Source: Methanobacteriota archaeon
Lineage (GTDB): Archaea; Thermoplasmatota; Poseidoniia; Poseidoniales; Thalassarchaeaceae
Assembly (NCBI GenBank): GCA_016845365.1
Contig: JAERST010000024.1
Coordinates: forward strand, 1 to 64,000
Length of the DNA stretch: 64,000 nucleotides
Reading direction: 5' to 3'
The notes under the pieces were generated by a model that did not search any database, was not told the origin of the DNA, and worked only from the letters and a program-made list of their open reading frames with translations. Shown here in pieces: positions 18,519 to 28,472 of the stretch. Every line of letters begins with the position of its first letter. Position 1 is the stretch's first letter. The position numbers and the translations under genes are program-made.

Positions 18519-21500
18519 ATGACGTCCGCGTATGGCGCTCGAACGATGGTCGCAATGATGCTCTTGGCAGCCTTCTCGGGGCTTGTCTTAGCCGATGATG
18601 CTGGCAGTGGTGGAGATGCAGGAGACACTACCTCGACAGCGGTCTATCTGCCAGCTAGCAATGCAACTTACTACGGTAATCTCAGCTCGACCGATGGCGG
18701 CGATTACTTCGGAATCAATATGACCTCCGGCACCGGAATCGCCGCCCAGCTAACTTCGCCCTCAGGCGCAGATTACGACCTGATTCTACGCACCTCAACC
18801 GGCGTTGCCGTGGATACTTCGTACAGCACAGGTGTCGATGATGTGACATCGAACGGAACCAATGTTGGGGGTTCGACAGTCTTCGTCGAGGTCGACAGAT
18901 ACTCAGGTGCAGGACAATACACACTGCAGATCTGGATTTTCTCAACTGCAGGCCAGCCCGGTTCCAACCAAGATGATGCTGGTAGCGGAACCGACGCGGG
19001 CGCTGACTCGACCGGCGCGGTCGCACTCAGCTCCGCAAATACCACTTTCATGGGTTGGATTTCAGACAATTGGGACTCGTCCGATTGGTACTCAGTAAGC
19101 GTCCCAGCCGACCATTACATCTACGCTGACATGGTCGATTTCGCGAATGCTTCAAGCTACGGTTCGCACATTCGATTGCTGGATTCCTCGGGGAGTTCAA
19201 TCGCCTATGATTACGGCAACACGTGGTCAACAATTACCTCGAACGGCTCCTCCGTGGGTGGCACAACCGTCTACATCCAAATCGCCTCCTCCTCTGACGA
19301 AGGCTTCTACAATTTCTCGTACGGATTAGGCTCTACCTCAAGTCAGCCGGGCTCCAATCAGGATGATGCCGGGACCGGCGGCGACGCTGGCAATACCGCT
19401 TCAGCCGCGACGAACCTTTCGGTGCCAGTCACCGGCGGAAATTACACCGGCTGGGTCTCAGAAAATTGGGACCGCGAGGACTGGTACCGCATCGCAGTAC
19501 CAGACAATCACACAATCTGGGCTTCCGTATCGTGGGACAACTCGAGCGCAGACCTCGATATCTACATGTACGATTCAACCGGTCTGAACACAGTCGATTA
19601 CTCGGCAACGACCACAAGCAACCCTGAGGAAGTAACGGCCAACGGAACCACGGTTGGGGGAGACGATGTGCTTTTCCGCGTGCGCGCGTATAGTGGTGAC
19701 TCGAATTACACGATGAGCTTCGGAATGGAAAACGTCACAGGAGTTCCGACTTCAGACAACCAAAACGATGCGAATACAGGCGGGGACGCAGGCGATAATA
19801 CCTCATTCCCGACCGACCTTCCTCTCAGCAATGCTTCCTACTGGGGCTACATCTCCAATACCGATGACGATGATGATTACTACCGAATCAATGTCACTTG
19901 CTGGTGTATGTTGGATGCGAGTTTGGCTTGGAATAATTCCGATGATTATGACTTGATTCTGCTCGATTCCTCGGGTGGATTCATCGACACCTCGTATTGG
20001 AACAATCCAGAAGAGGTGTCGAGCGGTTCAACGAATATTACCAATGAAACCGTATACGTGCGCGTGAATGCATGGACTGGTGAGGGGGAGTACAATCTCA
20101 ATATCACGATTACAGATTTGAGCACTCACCCGGTGAATAATCAGAACGATTCTGGCACCGGTGGTGATGCTGGGAATGATGTTGATAGCATGACAAATGT
20201 CACTTTGGTCAACGGTGGGAATAATTTCACTGGTTGGGGTTCAGCCGATGTCGATGTCAACGATTACTATCGCTATTCTGTTCCGGTTGATCATGGAATA
20301 GCCATCGAATTGGACTCCGAACCCACGGTTATTCGGCCGTACCTCGTGCTAGGATGGGCTTCGAATTATTCGACGATTGATTCATCGACGAACCTGAATG
20401 GGAACGAGATGGTCACCTCGAATGGATCGATTGTCAGCGGTGAGGACGTTGTTCTCAGGGTCGTCGCGTGGGATGGCGAGGGTGAATACAATCTGACTGT
20501 CTGGATTTTCACCCTCGATACCGATGGTGACGGATTCTGGGACACAGATGAGGTCAATTGTGGCTCGGATCCAGATGATGCGAGCGATTACCCTGTGGAT
20601 ACCGATGGTGATGGTCGCTGTGATACGATGGATAACGACGACGACAATGATGGCGTCTTCGACAATGATGACGATTTCCCGCTCGATCCGAATGAGCAGA
20701 CGGATACCGATAATGACGGCGTCGGCGATAATAGCGATGATGACGATGATGGCGATGGTTGGTCCGACGCCGACGAGAATACCTGTGGCAGCGACCCTCT
20801 GGACGCGTCTGACAGGCCGCCCGACACAGATAACGACATGATTTGTGATGTCGTCGATGACGATGATGATGGCGATGGTGTCCTCGATGTCGACGATGCC
20901 TTCCCGAAGGATGCTACAGAGACTGTTGACACCGACGGTGACGGCATCGGCGATAATGCCGATATGGATGACGATGGTGACGGACACAGCGATTCAACCG
21001 AAATCACCTGTCTCTCTGACCCGATGGACCGTCTCTCGGTTCCACTCGATACAGATGGAGACGGTCAATGTGACGAGGAAGACTACGATGATGACGGCGA
21101 CGGACGCTCCGACGCCGTCGATGCATTCCCTCTAGATGCCTCGGAGTGGGCCGATTTCGATGGTGACGGCGTCGGCGATAATGCCGATGTCGATGACGAC
21201 GGCGACGGATACCTCGACGACAATGATGCCTTCCCTTACGATGCTGCAGAATGGGAGGATTTCGATGGAGATGGCATCGGCGACAATGCCGACGAAGACG
21301 ACGATGGAGATTCGTGGTCAGACCTCGATGAGGCAAATTGTGGCACGGACCCATACTCGAGCCTGAGCATTCCAGACGATTTCGACCAAGACCACATTTG
21401 TGACCTCGAGGATTCAGACGATGATAACGATGGAATCGAGGATGTCAACGATTGGTTCCCACTCGACCCTTCAGAGTGGGACGATACCGACCGCGACGGC

Positions 21501-22508
21501 ACCGGCGACCACGCTGATACCGACGATGATGATGATGGTTGGCTCGATGTCGACGAGCCAAATTGCGGCTCTGACCCGATGGATGCTAACTCGGTTCCAC
21601 TCGACAATGATGCAGACATGATTTGTGATATCGTCGACATCGACGATGACAATGATGGTGTGCAAGATGTCGACGATGCATTCCCGATGGATGGAAATGA
21701 GTGGATTGACACCGATGGCGATGGCCAAGGAAATAATGCCGACATCGACGATGATGGTGATTCTTGGACCGATAATCAAGAGGAAATGTGTGGCACTGCG
21801 AGCCTAGCGGCCAATTCCGTGCCAACTGACACCGATGGCGACGGAACCTGTGATGCTATCGATCCTGATGACGATGGAGACGGTGTGCCCGACGTTGACG
21901 ATGAGTACCCACTGGACGCTAGCGAGTGGGAGGACCGAGATGGAGACGGCTTGGGTGACAATGCTCACCCGCTTTCCATTCTCGACCACATGAAGCTCAA
22001 TCCTGGATTGACTGCTGTAATCATCATTCTACTGCTTGGGGCAATCGGCGCGAGTGCTGCGGTCGTCCTACTTCGCAAGAAAGATGAGGAAGAGGCTGCT
22101 TTCGCCGACGATGAGTACTCTCAGTACGACGGCGCTGAGGATTGGGAAGATCTGCAACAATTCGATGAGGCCGCACAAGAAGTGAGTGCTCCTGCTCCAG
22201 AAGCACCTGCGGCTCCACCTGCTCCTCCTGCCCCGCCAGGATTTGGCGAGGCTGACGAGAATCTCGATGAGACGACTTCCCAGACCCCTCCACCACCGCC
22301 TGGATTCGAAGCTCCAGCCGATGAGTCACGAACACCTCCACCACCACCCGGATTTGGTGCTCAGGCAGAAGAGTCTCAGACGCCACCGCCTCCACCCGGA
22401 TTTGGTGCTCCAGCAGAGGAATCTGAGGTGCCACCAACACCTCCAGGATTCGACACGGTTGTTGAAGATGAAGATTCAGACATTCCGCCTCCACCGCCCG
22501 GATTCTGA
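18519..22508 (+). CDS. Surface protein with PPC-like repeats, Ca2+-binding type-3 repeats, TM anchor and PPGF-rich tail
   Basis: 1329 aa. A signal peptide (TMVAMMLLAAFSGLVLA, likely cut before DDAGS) is followed by five PPC-like beta-sandwich units of about 130 aa. They start near residues 26, 150, 280, 415 and 542, each opened by a Asp/Gly-rich NQDDAGTGGDAG-type linker. From about 667 to 1160 there are thrombospondin-type-3-like repeats (DTDGDGxGDNxDxDDDGDG...DAFPLD), a stiff Ca2+-binding rod. A transmembrane helix follows (about 1164-1186, VIIILLLGAIGASAAVVLL) and then RKKDEEE. The predicted cytoplasmic tail is acidic and ends with six proline clusters followed by GF (PPPPPGF type), the last at the very C-terminus. 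The rod probably displays the PPC modules away from the membrane. It is the first of three consecutive genes with such arrays; function unknown. Confidence 0.88.
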   Translation: MTSAYGARTMVAMMLLAAFSGLVLADDAGSGGDAGDTTSTAVYLPASNATYYGNLSSTDGGDYFGINMTSGTGIAAQLTSPSGADYDLILRTSTGVAVDTSYSTGVDDVTSNGTNVGGSTVFVEVDRYSGAGQYTLQIWIFSTAGQPGSNQDDAGSGTDAGADSTGAVALSSANTTFMGWISDNWDSSDWYSVSVPADHYIYADMVDFANASSYGSHIRLLDSSGSSIAYDYGNTWSTITSNGSSVGGTTVYIQIASSSDEGFYNFSYGLGSTSSQPGSNQDDAGTGGDAGNTASAATNLSVPVTGGNYTGWVSENWDREDWYRIAVPDNHTIWASVSWDNSSADLDIYMYDSTGLNTVDYSATTTSNPEEVTANGTTVGGDDVLFRVRAYSGDSNYTMSFGMENVTGVPTSDNQNDANTGGDAGDNTSFPTDLPLSNASYWGYISNTDDDDDYYRINVTCWCMLDASLAWNNSDDYDLILLDSSGGFIDTSYWNNPEEVSSGSTNITNETVYVRVNAWTGEGEYNLNITITDLSTHPVNNQNDSGTGGDAGNDVDSMTNVTLVNGGNNFTGWGSADVDVNDYYRYSVPVDHGIAIELDSEPTVIRPYLVLGWASNYSTIDSSTNLNGNEMVTSNGSIVSGEDVVLRVVAWDGEGEYNLTVWIFTLDTDGDGFWDTDEVNCGSDPDDASDYPVDTDGDGRCDTMDNDDDNDGVFDNDDDFPLDPNEQTDTDNDGVGDNSDDDDDGDGWSDADENTCGSDPLDASDRPPDTDNDMICDVVDDDDDGDGVLDVDDAFPKDATETVDTDGDGIGDNADMDDDGDGHSDSTEITCLSDPMDRLSVPLDTDGDGQCDEEDYDDDGDGRSDAVDAFPLDASEWADFDGDGVGDNADVDDDGDGYLDDNDAFPYDAAEWEDFDGDGIGDNADEDDDGDSWSDLDEANCGTDPYSSLSIPDDFDQDHICDLEDSDDDNDGIEDVNDWFPLDPSEWDDTDRDGTGDHADTDDDDDGWLDVDEPNCGSDPMDANSVPLDNDADMICDIVDIDDDNDGVQDVDDAFPMDGNEWIDTDGDGQGNNADIDDDGDSWTDNQEEMCGTASLAANSVPTDTDGDGTCDAIDPDDDGDGVPDVDDEYPLDASEWEDRDGDGLGDNAHPLSILDHMKLNPGLTAVIIILLLGAIGASAAVVLLRKKDEEEAAFADDEYSQYDGAEDWEDLQQFDEAAQEVSAPAPEAPAAPPAPPAPPGFGEADENLDETTSQTPPPPPGFEAPADESRTPPPPPGFGAQAEESQTPPPPPGFGAPAEESEVPPTPPGFDTVVEDEDSDIPPPPPGF

Positions 22509-22773
22509 AGACTTCAAAACGGCTGATTTTCGGCTTTCGGAACAAATTTTTGTGTCTGAAGGCGCATATTCCACTTGTGGGAATGTGGAATCACTACTCC
22601 GGAAACGGTACTTTAGACCGGTAAATTTCCATTGGAATGTTATTTTTCTGTAATTTTCGAACATCAGGGCGAAAGCATCAGTAATCTAAACAATGCTCCT
22701 CTCACAACCCCCTAGGGGTTGGATGAACAGGAAACGACATGATTATATCACTAACATAGCGTGATAAACGACA
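22509..22773. promoter_or_regulatory. Spacer with palindrome and box A before the second surface protein gene
   Basis: The spacer is AT-rich at its start. It contains the perfect inverted repeat CAACCCC-CTA-GGGGTTG (22705-22721) and, 21 nt further on, an A/T box GATTATATCA (22741-22750). The box lies 25-35 nt before GTG 22774 and ATG 22783, so the mRNA is probably leaderless. The palindrome could be an operator. No terminator for the preceding gene is obvious beyond short T-runs near 22645. Confidence 0.45.
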
Positions 22774-22782
22774 GTGACGCGT

Positions 22783-25700
22783 ATGCGAAGCAACACAGCC
22801 CGAACAATAATGCTTGCATTGATGATGATAACCATGAGTATTATCCCACTCATGGATGGAGCAGAAGAGAAGACCGAATTACGGGATGATCGACTGCGAA
22901 TGGAGGCCGCTCCGTCGCCTTGTCAAGGTGCGGACGCCTGTCGTGGTACGGATGCCGGAGCCGGTTATAGCAATGGTATGGACATCACGGCCGACTTCGA
23001 TTTCATAGATGGACCGGAGTCGGTAGAATACTGGAATGCGATGGAAGCGACTGGATATTCTTCCAGTTCGACAACCAATATTGATACGTTCATAATCGAT
23101 ATGGAGCCTGGATACGGAGTTAGGTACACATTGACCTGGAACACTACAACCAGTTTCTACTCAAATTATGCATACATGGCGGCATACGGGCCAACCTCCA
23201 TGACTTCTTACTCCACGTACTCGGGCAACTCGTGGGGATACTGCTACTACAGCACAGCTGGACAAGTCGGAATCGGTTCCGATGGAACCTGCATTGGTAA
23301 CTACAACAGCGGAGGCGGCACGACTCGTGACCTCGGCGGCCAAGAGGTCCTCCTCTGGGTTTGGTGCTACTATTGTGGATACGCTAGCATCCTTGACTAC
23401 AACATGAACATCACAACTTTCCCTGCGGACAATGGATTCCCTGGTGACTGGGATGATTCGCCTGATGCGAATAATTTGCTAAGCCTTGAGTTCGATGCTT
23501 ACCCGAACGGCGATTATGCTTCGGGAACTTTCGCGATTTCCACCGGTAGCACCGCGGTAGTCAACTACACATGCGACTACTGGTGCCCTTACGAGACCTC
23601 CCTTGAAATCGAGAAGCCTGATGGTACGACCGATTCATGGGGCGTAGGTTCGTTCTCCTCTTATTCGAGTGGAACAGCGGGCACCTACACCGATGCTGGA
23701 TCTTACACCGTCACGATGGAAGATACCTACGGTGACGGTGGAATGTCGATCGACGTAGTCGATTCGACGCCTCCAGCAAATGCAATCTCAATGGTCGGAC
23801 TCACTGGAGATGCGTTCAATTTGGACGTGAGTACGGGTGGTCACGTTAATCAAACGGATACAGCGGATTATTTCGCTGTCTACATTCCAGATGGTTATGC
23901 TGGCAACTTGACTCTTGATTGGGTCAAGAATGCTGACCTTGACCTTGAGGTGTACTCGGATTCTGCATTCACAACAATGGTCGACTATTCATGGTATGAC
24001 CAGCCGGAATACGTAGACCTCGGCACAACCTTCGAGGACGCAACAGCCTACGTGAAGGTCAGTTACTACGCGTATTACAGTACAGACACCCACGCAGGAT
24101 ACTCCTTGCAATTGCAATTGGCACCTGCGGTTCCACCGCCATGTTCGGTTGCTGATGATGGCGGTTCCGGAGATGATGCAGGTGACACCCAATCAGAGGC
24201 CACCAACATAACAAGTATGGGTTCATCTGCAGTCTTCTCAGGTACGATTTGTGACGGATACGATGATGAGGATTGGTATTCCTACACCCTCGCTCCGGAT
24301 GAAGGATTCTGGTACGTCTTGAACTTCAACCAATCTGAGGGTTCGGAAGCGATTAACGCTTACCTATACATGGATGGTTACTGGTCATACCTTGCCCAGA
24401 ATAACTACCCATATACCCTGAACCCGAAGGGAATGTCGACCAATGAGTCGTATTACTTCCGCAATTATCTCAGCCAGGAGACGACGGTTTACATCAAGCT
24501 CCAAGTTCGCGACCTAGTCGAGGACGTGGAGACCGATTACACGATCGACTTCACGACCTACAACCAGTCTGCAGGCTGGGGCGGGCCATGGACGGACGCA
24601 GGCACCCAGAATGATGGTGGAAACAGTACCAGTGGAAGCGATGCTCTACTCATTCCATCGATGAATGGGTCCTATGTCGGATACGGCCATGATTATGAGG
24701 ACAGGTATGATTACTACGAGATTTACATCCCACAGAATTACGCTCTGCACGTTGAAATTTCCTTCCCTGAAGGCCACGACATAGACGCGGGCATCTACTA
24801 CCGCCACGCCACCTACGGCTGGCTGTACACCGCAGACTCGTCGTACTACTCGAACCCAGAGGAGTTGTGGATTGACTACTCCTACGGTGGCGAGAACATG
24901 TTCATACGCGTGTATACGGATATTGGCGGCGGAATCTACTGGATGAACGTCACAATGGTCACTCCAGATAACGAGCCTGGCGCCAACCCGAATGATTGTG
25001 GTGCAGGAATCGATGCTGGTGACACAATCTACGCAAATACTTGGGACGATGGACCAACATTCCACAATAACTCGAACCAAGCTGACATCAACGGTGACGC
25101 AAACGACACTGGTGGAGTTTGCACATCATGGTTCGATTACACATGGGATCAGCGTGATTACTACCACATCAACGTCCCAACTGGAAAGTACATCAACGTC
25201 ACAGTTGACTTCCCGAACTTGAACCCAGCGAATGCGAATACCTACGTCTACACCTACATGTACATGTGCGGTAATTGGAACATGCAGTGTGTCTATCCAG
25301 GAAACCCTGCTTACTTCGTGGACCAAGTCTACGGACAGGCTCAAACTTACCCGAAGACTGCACACTCCGGTCTCTGGCCAGTTGCAGACTACTGGATTAC
25401 CATGGGAGTTTACTCGTATGGAATCACTCAGCAGGACTACGAGATGAACATCACCTACGGTAACCTCACCGACCTACCTGGCGGTAACCAGAACGATGCT
25501 AACAGCGGCGCAGACGCTGGTTCTTCCTTCGGTTCCTCGGTAGATATTGGAGCATACAATAACGTCACTGCGAACAATACCTACGAGTTTGGCGGATGGG
25601 CAGCAGCAGGACTTGATGACCAAGACTGGTACAACTTCCAAGTTCTACCAGACCACGGCTTCGAGATCACACTCTCGCCAGGATATGACTACCCGAGTGT

Positions 25701-27678
25701 TTGGTACCTACTGTACATCTATGACTCGACTCAGAGCCAGATCGGATACAGCTACTACAGCGACCCACAGACGTGGAATTCGTCGAGCTCGAGTTCGTAT
25801 TACGGCGGCGAGACGATTTACTTCATCGTGAGGAATTACTACTACGATACAGAAGGAACAGACTACAACGTGACGATTTCCTTCTTCTCGCTCGACCCAG
25901 ACGGCGACGGCTGGTACACAGCAATGGAGAATCAATGTGGTACCGATCCGAACGATGCCAACAGCTTCCCAAGCGATACGGATGGCGATGGAATCTGTGA
26001 TTCCCTCGACACTGATAGCGACGGAGACGGAGTAATCGACTCTGAGGACGACTTCCCATTCGATGCGAATGAGACGACGGACACAGATGGCGACGGAATC
26101 GGCGACAATGTTGACGATGACCTCGACAATGACGGTTGGAATAACTCAGCTGAGGCTGATTGTATCACTGACCCAATGGACGCTGACTCGTATCCAGCCG
26201 ACTTCGACAATGACACACTCTGTGACCTTGTCGACCTCGACGATGATAACGACGGATGGAGCGACATCGAGGATGCCTTCCCATTCAACGCGAGTGAGTG
26301 GGCAGACAATGATGGCGACAGAATTGGAGACAATGCTGACCCAGACGACGATAACGACGGTTACTTCGATGATGTCGAAATTGAGTGTATGTCCGACCCA
26401 TTCGAGGTCGCAGACATCCCAACTGACCTCGACCTCGATGGAATCTGTGACGCAATCGACGACGACCTAGACGGTGACGGTGTACTGAATGCAGACGATG
26501 CATTCCCAACCAATCCATCTGAGTGGGCAGACTTCGATGGTGACGGAATCGGTGACAACGCTGACACAGACGACGATAACGATCTGTGGCTCGACGACAT
26601 CGATGCGTTCCCATACGACCAGACTGAGTGGATTGACACAGACGGAGACGGCGTAGGAGACAATGCTGACCTCAACGACGATGGCGACGCTTGGACCGAC
26701 GCCGAGGAGTTTGAGTGCGGCAGCGACCCACTGGACGCTGATTCAGTGCCTGACGACTACGACGGCGACATGGTTTGTGACAAGGTAGACACCGACGATG
26801 ACGGAGACGGAACTCCAGATACTCTGGATGCTTTCCCATTCGACGCTACCGAGAACGCTGACAATGACGGCGACGGAATCGGCGACTTCTCCGACACCGA
26901 CGACGATAACGACGGATGGCTCGACGACGAGGAGCCGAACTGTGGTACCGACCCAATGGACCACACCTCGGTACCTGCGGACAACGATATGGACCACGAT
27001 TGTGACATCTCGGACCAGGACGACGACAATGACGGAGTCCTAGACTTGGATGATGCGTTCCCAATGAACCCATTCGAGCAGCGCGATCTTGACGGCGATG
27101 GAATCGGCGACAACGCTGACATCGACGATGATGGCGACGGCTGGCTCGACACAACTGAGGTCATCTGCCGCAATGCAGTCAATGGACAGGGAGACCCGAA
27201 CAACGCTAACGTCATGCCAATCGACAACGAGACTGTCGACCCGGGTGCAGACGGCGTTTACGGTACCGAAGACGACGTAATCGAGGGAGACGGATTGTGT
27301 AATTCGATCGACCCAGATGACGACAACGACGGTGTGCCTGACCCTGTTGACTACACCCTCGACGCGAACGGTGTCTGTATTACTTGTGAGGACTGGGAGG
27401 ACCACTTCCCATGGGACCCAAGCGAACAGTACGACGGAAACAGCGACGGACTTGGTGATAACAAGAACCCACTGGGTATCCTCGACGACATCAAGGCTGA
27501 GCCTCTACCGTTCATCGGAATTGCCATCGTCGTGATCGCAATGATCGCTCTCATCGCCCGCACCGCTGGAGGCGGCCGCGACGACGATGACGAGTTCGAC
27601 ATGTACGACGAGACCGAGCAGTTCCTCGATGACGAGGACTTCGAAGAGCTCGAAGACGAGGAAGAGATCGACGCTTAA
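22783..27678 (+). CDS. Surface protein with beta-sandwich repeats, Ca2+-binding type-3 repeats and acidic cytoplasmic tail
   Basis: About 1631 aa. The signal peptide is NTARTIMLALMMITMSIIPL. An extracellular region rich in Tyr, Asn and Thr (to about residue 1036) is made of PPC-like modules separated by DAG linkers (for example GSGDDAGDTQ, NPNDCGAGIDAGDT, NQNDANSGADAG). Near residues 240-330 is a module ending in TDAGSYTVTMEDTYGDGG, also seen in the giant protein downstream. From about 1037 to 1570 run type-3-like repeats (DTDGDGICDSLDTDSDGDGV, DAFPFDATE, CGTDPMD). A TM helix (about 1576-1595, IGIAIVVIAMIALIA) is followed by GGGRDDDDE and a tail of almost only Asp/Glu. Layout matches the upstream gene except for the tail, so the two are likely paralogues. 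ATG 22783 is preferred; GTG 22774 is in frame. Confidence 0.86.
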   Translation: MRSNTARTIMLALMMITMSIIPLMDGAEEKTELRDDRLRMEAAPSPCQGADACRGTDAGAGYSNGMDITADFDFIDGPESVEYWNAMEATGYSSSSTTNIDTFIIDMEPGYGVRYTLTWNTTTSFYSNYAYMAAYGPTSMTSYSTYSGNSWGYCYYSTAGQVGIGSDGTCIGNYNSGGGTTRDLGGQEVLLWVWCYYCGYASILDYNMNITTFPADNGFPGDWDDSPDANNLLSLEFDAYPNGDYASGTFAISTGSTAVVNYTCDYWCPYETSLEIEKPDGTTDSWGVGSFSSYSSGTAGTYTDAGSYTVTMEDTYGDGGMSIDVVDSTPPANAISMVGLTGDAFNLDVSTGGHVNQTDTADYFAVYIPDGYAGNLTLDWVKNADLDLEVYSDSAFTTMVDYSWYDQPEYVDLGTTFEDATAYVKVSYYAYYSTDTHAGYSLQLQLAPAVPPPCSVADDGGSGDDAGDTQSEATNITSMGSSAVFSGTICDGYDDEDWYSYTLAPDEGFWYVLNFNQSEGSEAINAYLYMDGYWSYLAQNNYPYTLNPKGMSTNESYYFRNYLSQETTVYIKLQVRDLVEDVETDYTIDFTTYNQSAGWGGPWTDAGTQNDGGNSTSGSDALLIPSMNGSYVGYGHDYEDRYDYYEIYIPQNYALHVEISFPEGHDIDAGIYYRHATYGWLYTADSSYYSNPEELWIDYSYGGENMFIRVYTDIGGGIYWMNVTMVTPDNEPGANPNDCGAGIDAGDTIYANTWDDGPTFHNNSNQADINGDANDTGGVCTSWFDYTWDQRDYYHINVPTGKYINVTVDFPNLNPANANTYVYTYMYMCGNWNMQCVYPGNPAYFVDQVYGQAQTYPKTAHSGLWPVADYWITMGVYSYGITQQDYEMNITYGNLTDLPGGNQNDANSGADAGSSFGSSVDIGAYNNVTANNTYEFGGWAAAGLDDQDWYNFQVLPDHGFEITLSPGYDYPSVWYLLYIYDSTQSQIGYSYYSDPQTWNSSSSSSYYGGETIYFIVRNYYYDTEGTDYNVTISFFSLDPDGDGWYTAMENQCGTDPNDANSFPSDTDGDGICDSLDTDSDGDGVIDSEDDFPFDANETTDTDGDGIGDNVDDDLDNDGWNNSAEADCITDPMDADSYPADFDNDTLCDLVDLDDDNDGWSDIEDAFPFNASEWADNDGDRIGDNADPDDDNDGYFDDVEIECMSDPFEVADIPTDLDLDGICDAIDDDLDGDGVLNADDAFPTNPSEWADFDGDGIGDNADTDDDNDLWLDDIDAFPYDQTEWIDTDGDGVGDNADLNDDGDAWTDAEEFECGSDPLDADSVPDDYDGDMVCDKVDTDDDGDGTPDTLDAFPFDATENADNDGDGIGDFSDTDDDNDGWLDDEEPNCGTDPMDHTSVPADNDMDHDCDISDQDDDNDGVLDLDDAFPMNPFEQRDLDGDGIGDNADIDDDGDGWLDTTEVICRNAVNGQGDPNNANVMPIDNETVDPGADGVYGTEDDVIEGDGLCNSIDPDDDNDGVPDPVDYTLDANGVCITCEDWEDHFPWDPSEQYDGNSDGLGDNKNPLGILDDIKAEPLPFIGIAIVVIAMIALIARTAGGGRDDDDEFDMYDETEQFLDDEDFEELEDEEEIDA

Positions 27679-27703
27679 TCGTGGAACTCGACAAAAAACG
27701 TAA

Positions 27704-27743
27704 CCGGATTTCCGGGGCCCCAAACGGGGCCTCGGATCTCCGG
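27704..27743 (+). terminator. Strong hairpin after the second surface protein gene
   Basis: Two 18-nt arms (27704-27721 and 27726-27743) pair with three mismatches around the loop AAAC; the inner part is GGGGCCCC/GGGGCC. It starts 25 nt after the stop codon. A nine-T run follows later at about 27830-27838. Either could end the transcript. Confidence 0.55.
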
Positions 27744-28472
27744 CCACTTCATTCCTGACTTCATCCTACTCTGGATGGAGCTCGATTTCTATCTCCATCT
27801 TCTTGATTCCGTTGGATAACGGTTCAGGATTTTTTTTTCGACTGATTCTGGTTCATTTTTCTCTTACGCGCGCGCGGGGTGCACGCAGGAAGAAATGAAT
27901 TGGCAACGGGTAATTGAGGGTGCAGGCTCGGGTTGATTTCCTGGCGAATCGTTGTTGATTCTACACCAATAATTGCCAATTTTGGACTCAATAACCCCCT
28001 ACTTTTGCCGTCAATTCAGCTCGAATCAACTCCTTTGGTTTATAAAAGAACATTGAGACTTTCTGCCAAACCTCGGTCAAAATGCACTGTAATAGTGATT
28101 AGTTCAGATTTGGCCCGATTCAGCTGAAAGAAGCAGAGAGTTCTGTTCGAATCGGGAGTACATCAGGATGTCTCTGGCATGTGTGAATCCAATTCTGATA
28201 ATAATGAACAAAATTGACCCGTTATCGCCCTCAGGGCGCATAGACAAGGCGGCGTCAAAACAAGTGTCAAAAACGATGCACACCTCGTATCCAGTATTGC
28301 GTTTCTCGATGCCATCGAACTTGCTGGAAAGCGACTCTATAATCCACAAAAACGGTGACAGAGCGGCTATTTTAGTTCAGGTTAGTATCGATTATCGGCC
28401 CCGCTGATAACCCCCCACCCTAAAGGGTGGACTCCGCAACCTTCTAAATGCAAGAAAGACGTGGCAACCAAC
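27744..28472. other. 729-nt gene-free spacer before the giant surface protein gene
   Basis: No convincing gene. It holds a nine-T run (about 27830-27838), an alternating CG tract ACGCGCGCGCG (27866-27876) and a strong box A, TTTATAAAAG (28039-28048). It also contains an unrecognised 79-codon open frame (28168-28407), the inverted repeat CCACCC-TAAA-GGGTGG (28415-28430) and a weaker A/T box, TTCTAAATG (28442-28450), 25 nt before ATG 28473. The strong box A has no long frame within reach. A small RNA or a long leader is possible. Confidence 0.5.
28039..28048 (+). promoter_or_regulatory. Strong box A with no obvious gene
   Basis: TTTATAAAAG matches the archaeal TATA element closely. Initiation would fall near 28070. 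The next ATG (28081) opens only a six-codon frame. It may drive a small RNA or an approximately 400-nt leader of the giant gene. Inference from motif and spacing only. Confidence 0.4.

Noticed and set aside
22783-27678. Archaeosortase-type tail for the second surface protein
   Set aside because: It has a TM helix followed by a 30-residue acidic tail and no PGF before the helix, so it is a plain TM anchor.
28168-28407. 79-codon open frame in the spacer before the giant gene
   Set aside because: No recognisable motif, no clear ribosome binding site, and no family resemblance; kept only as a note.
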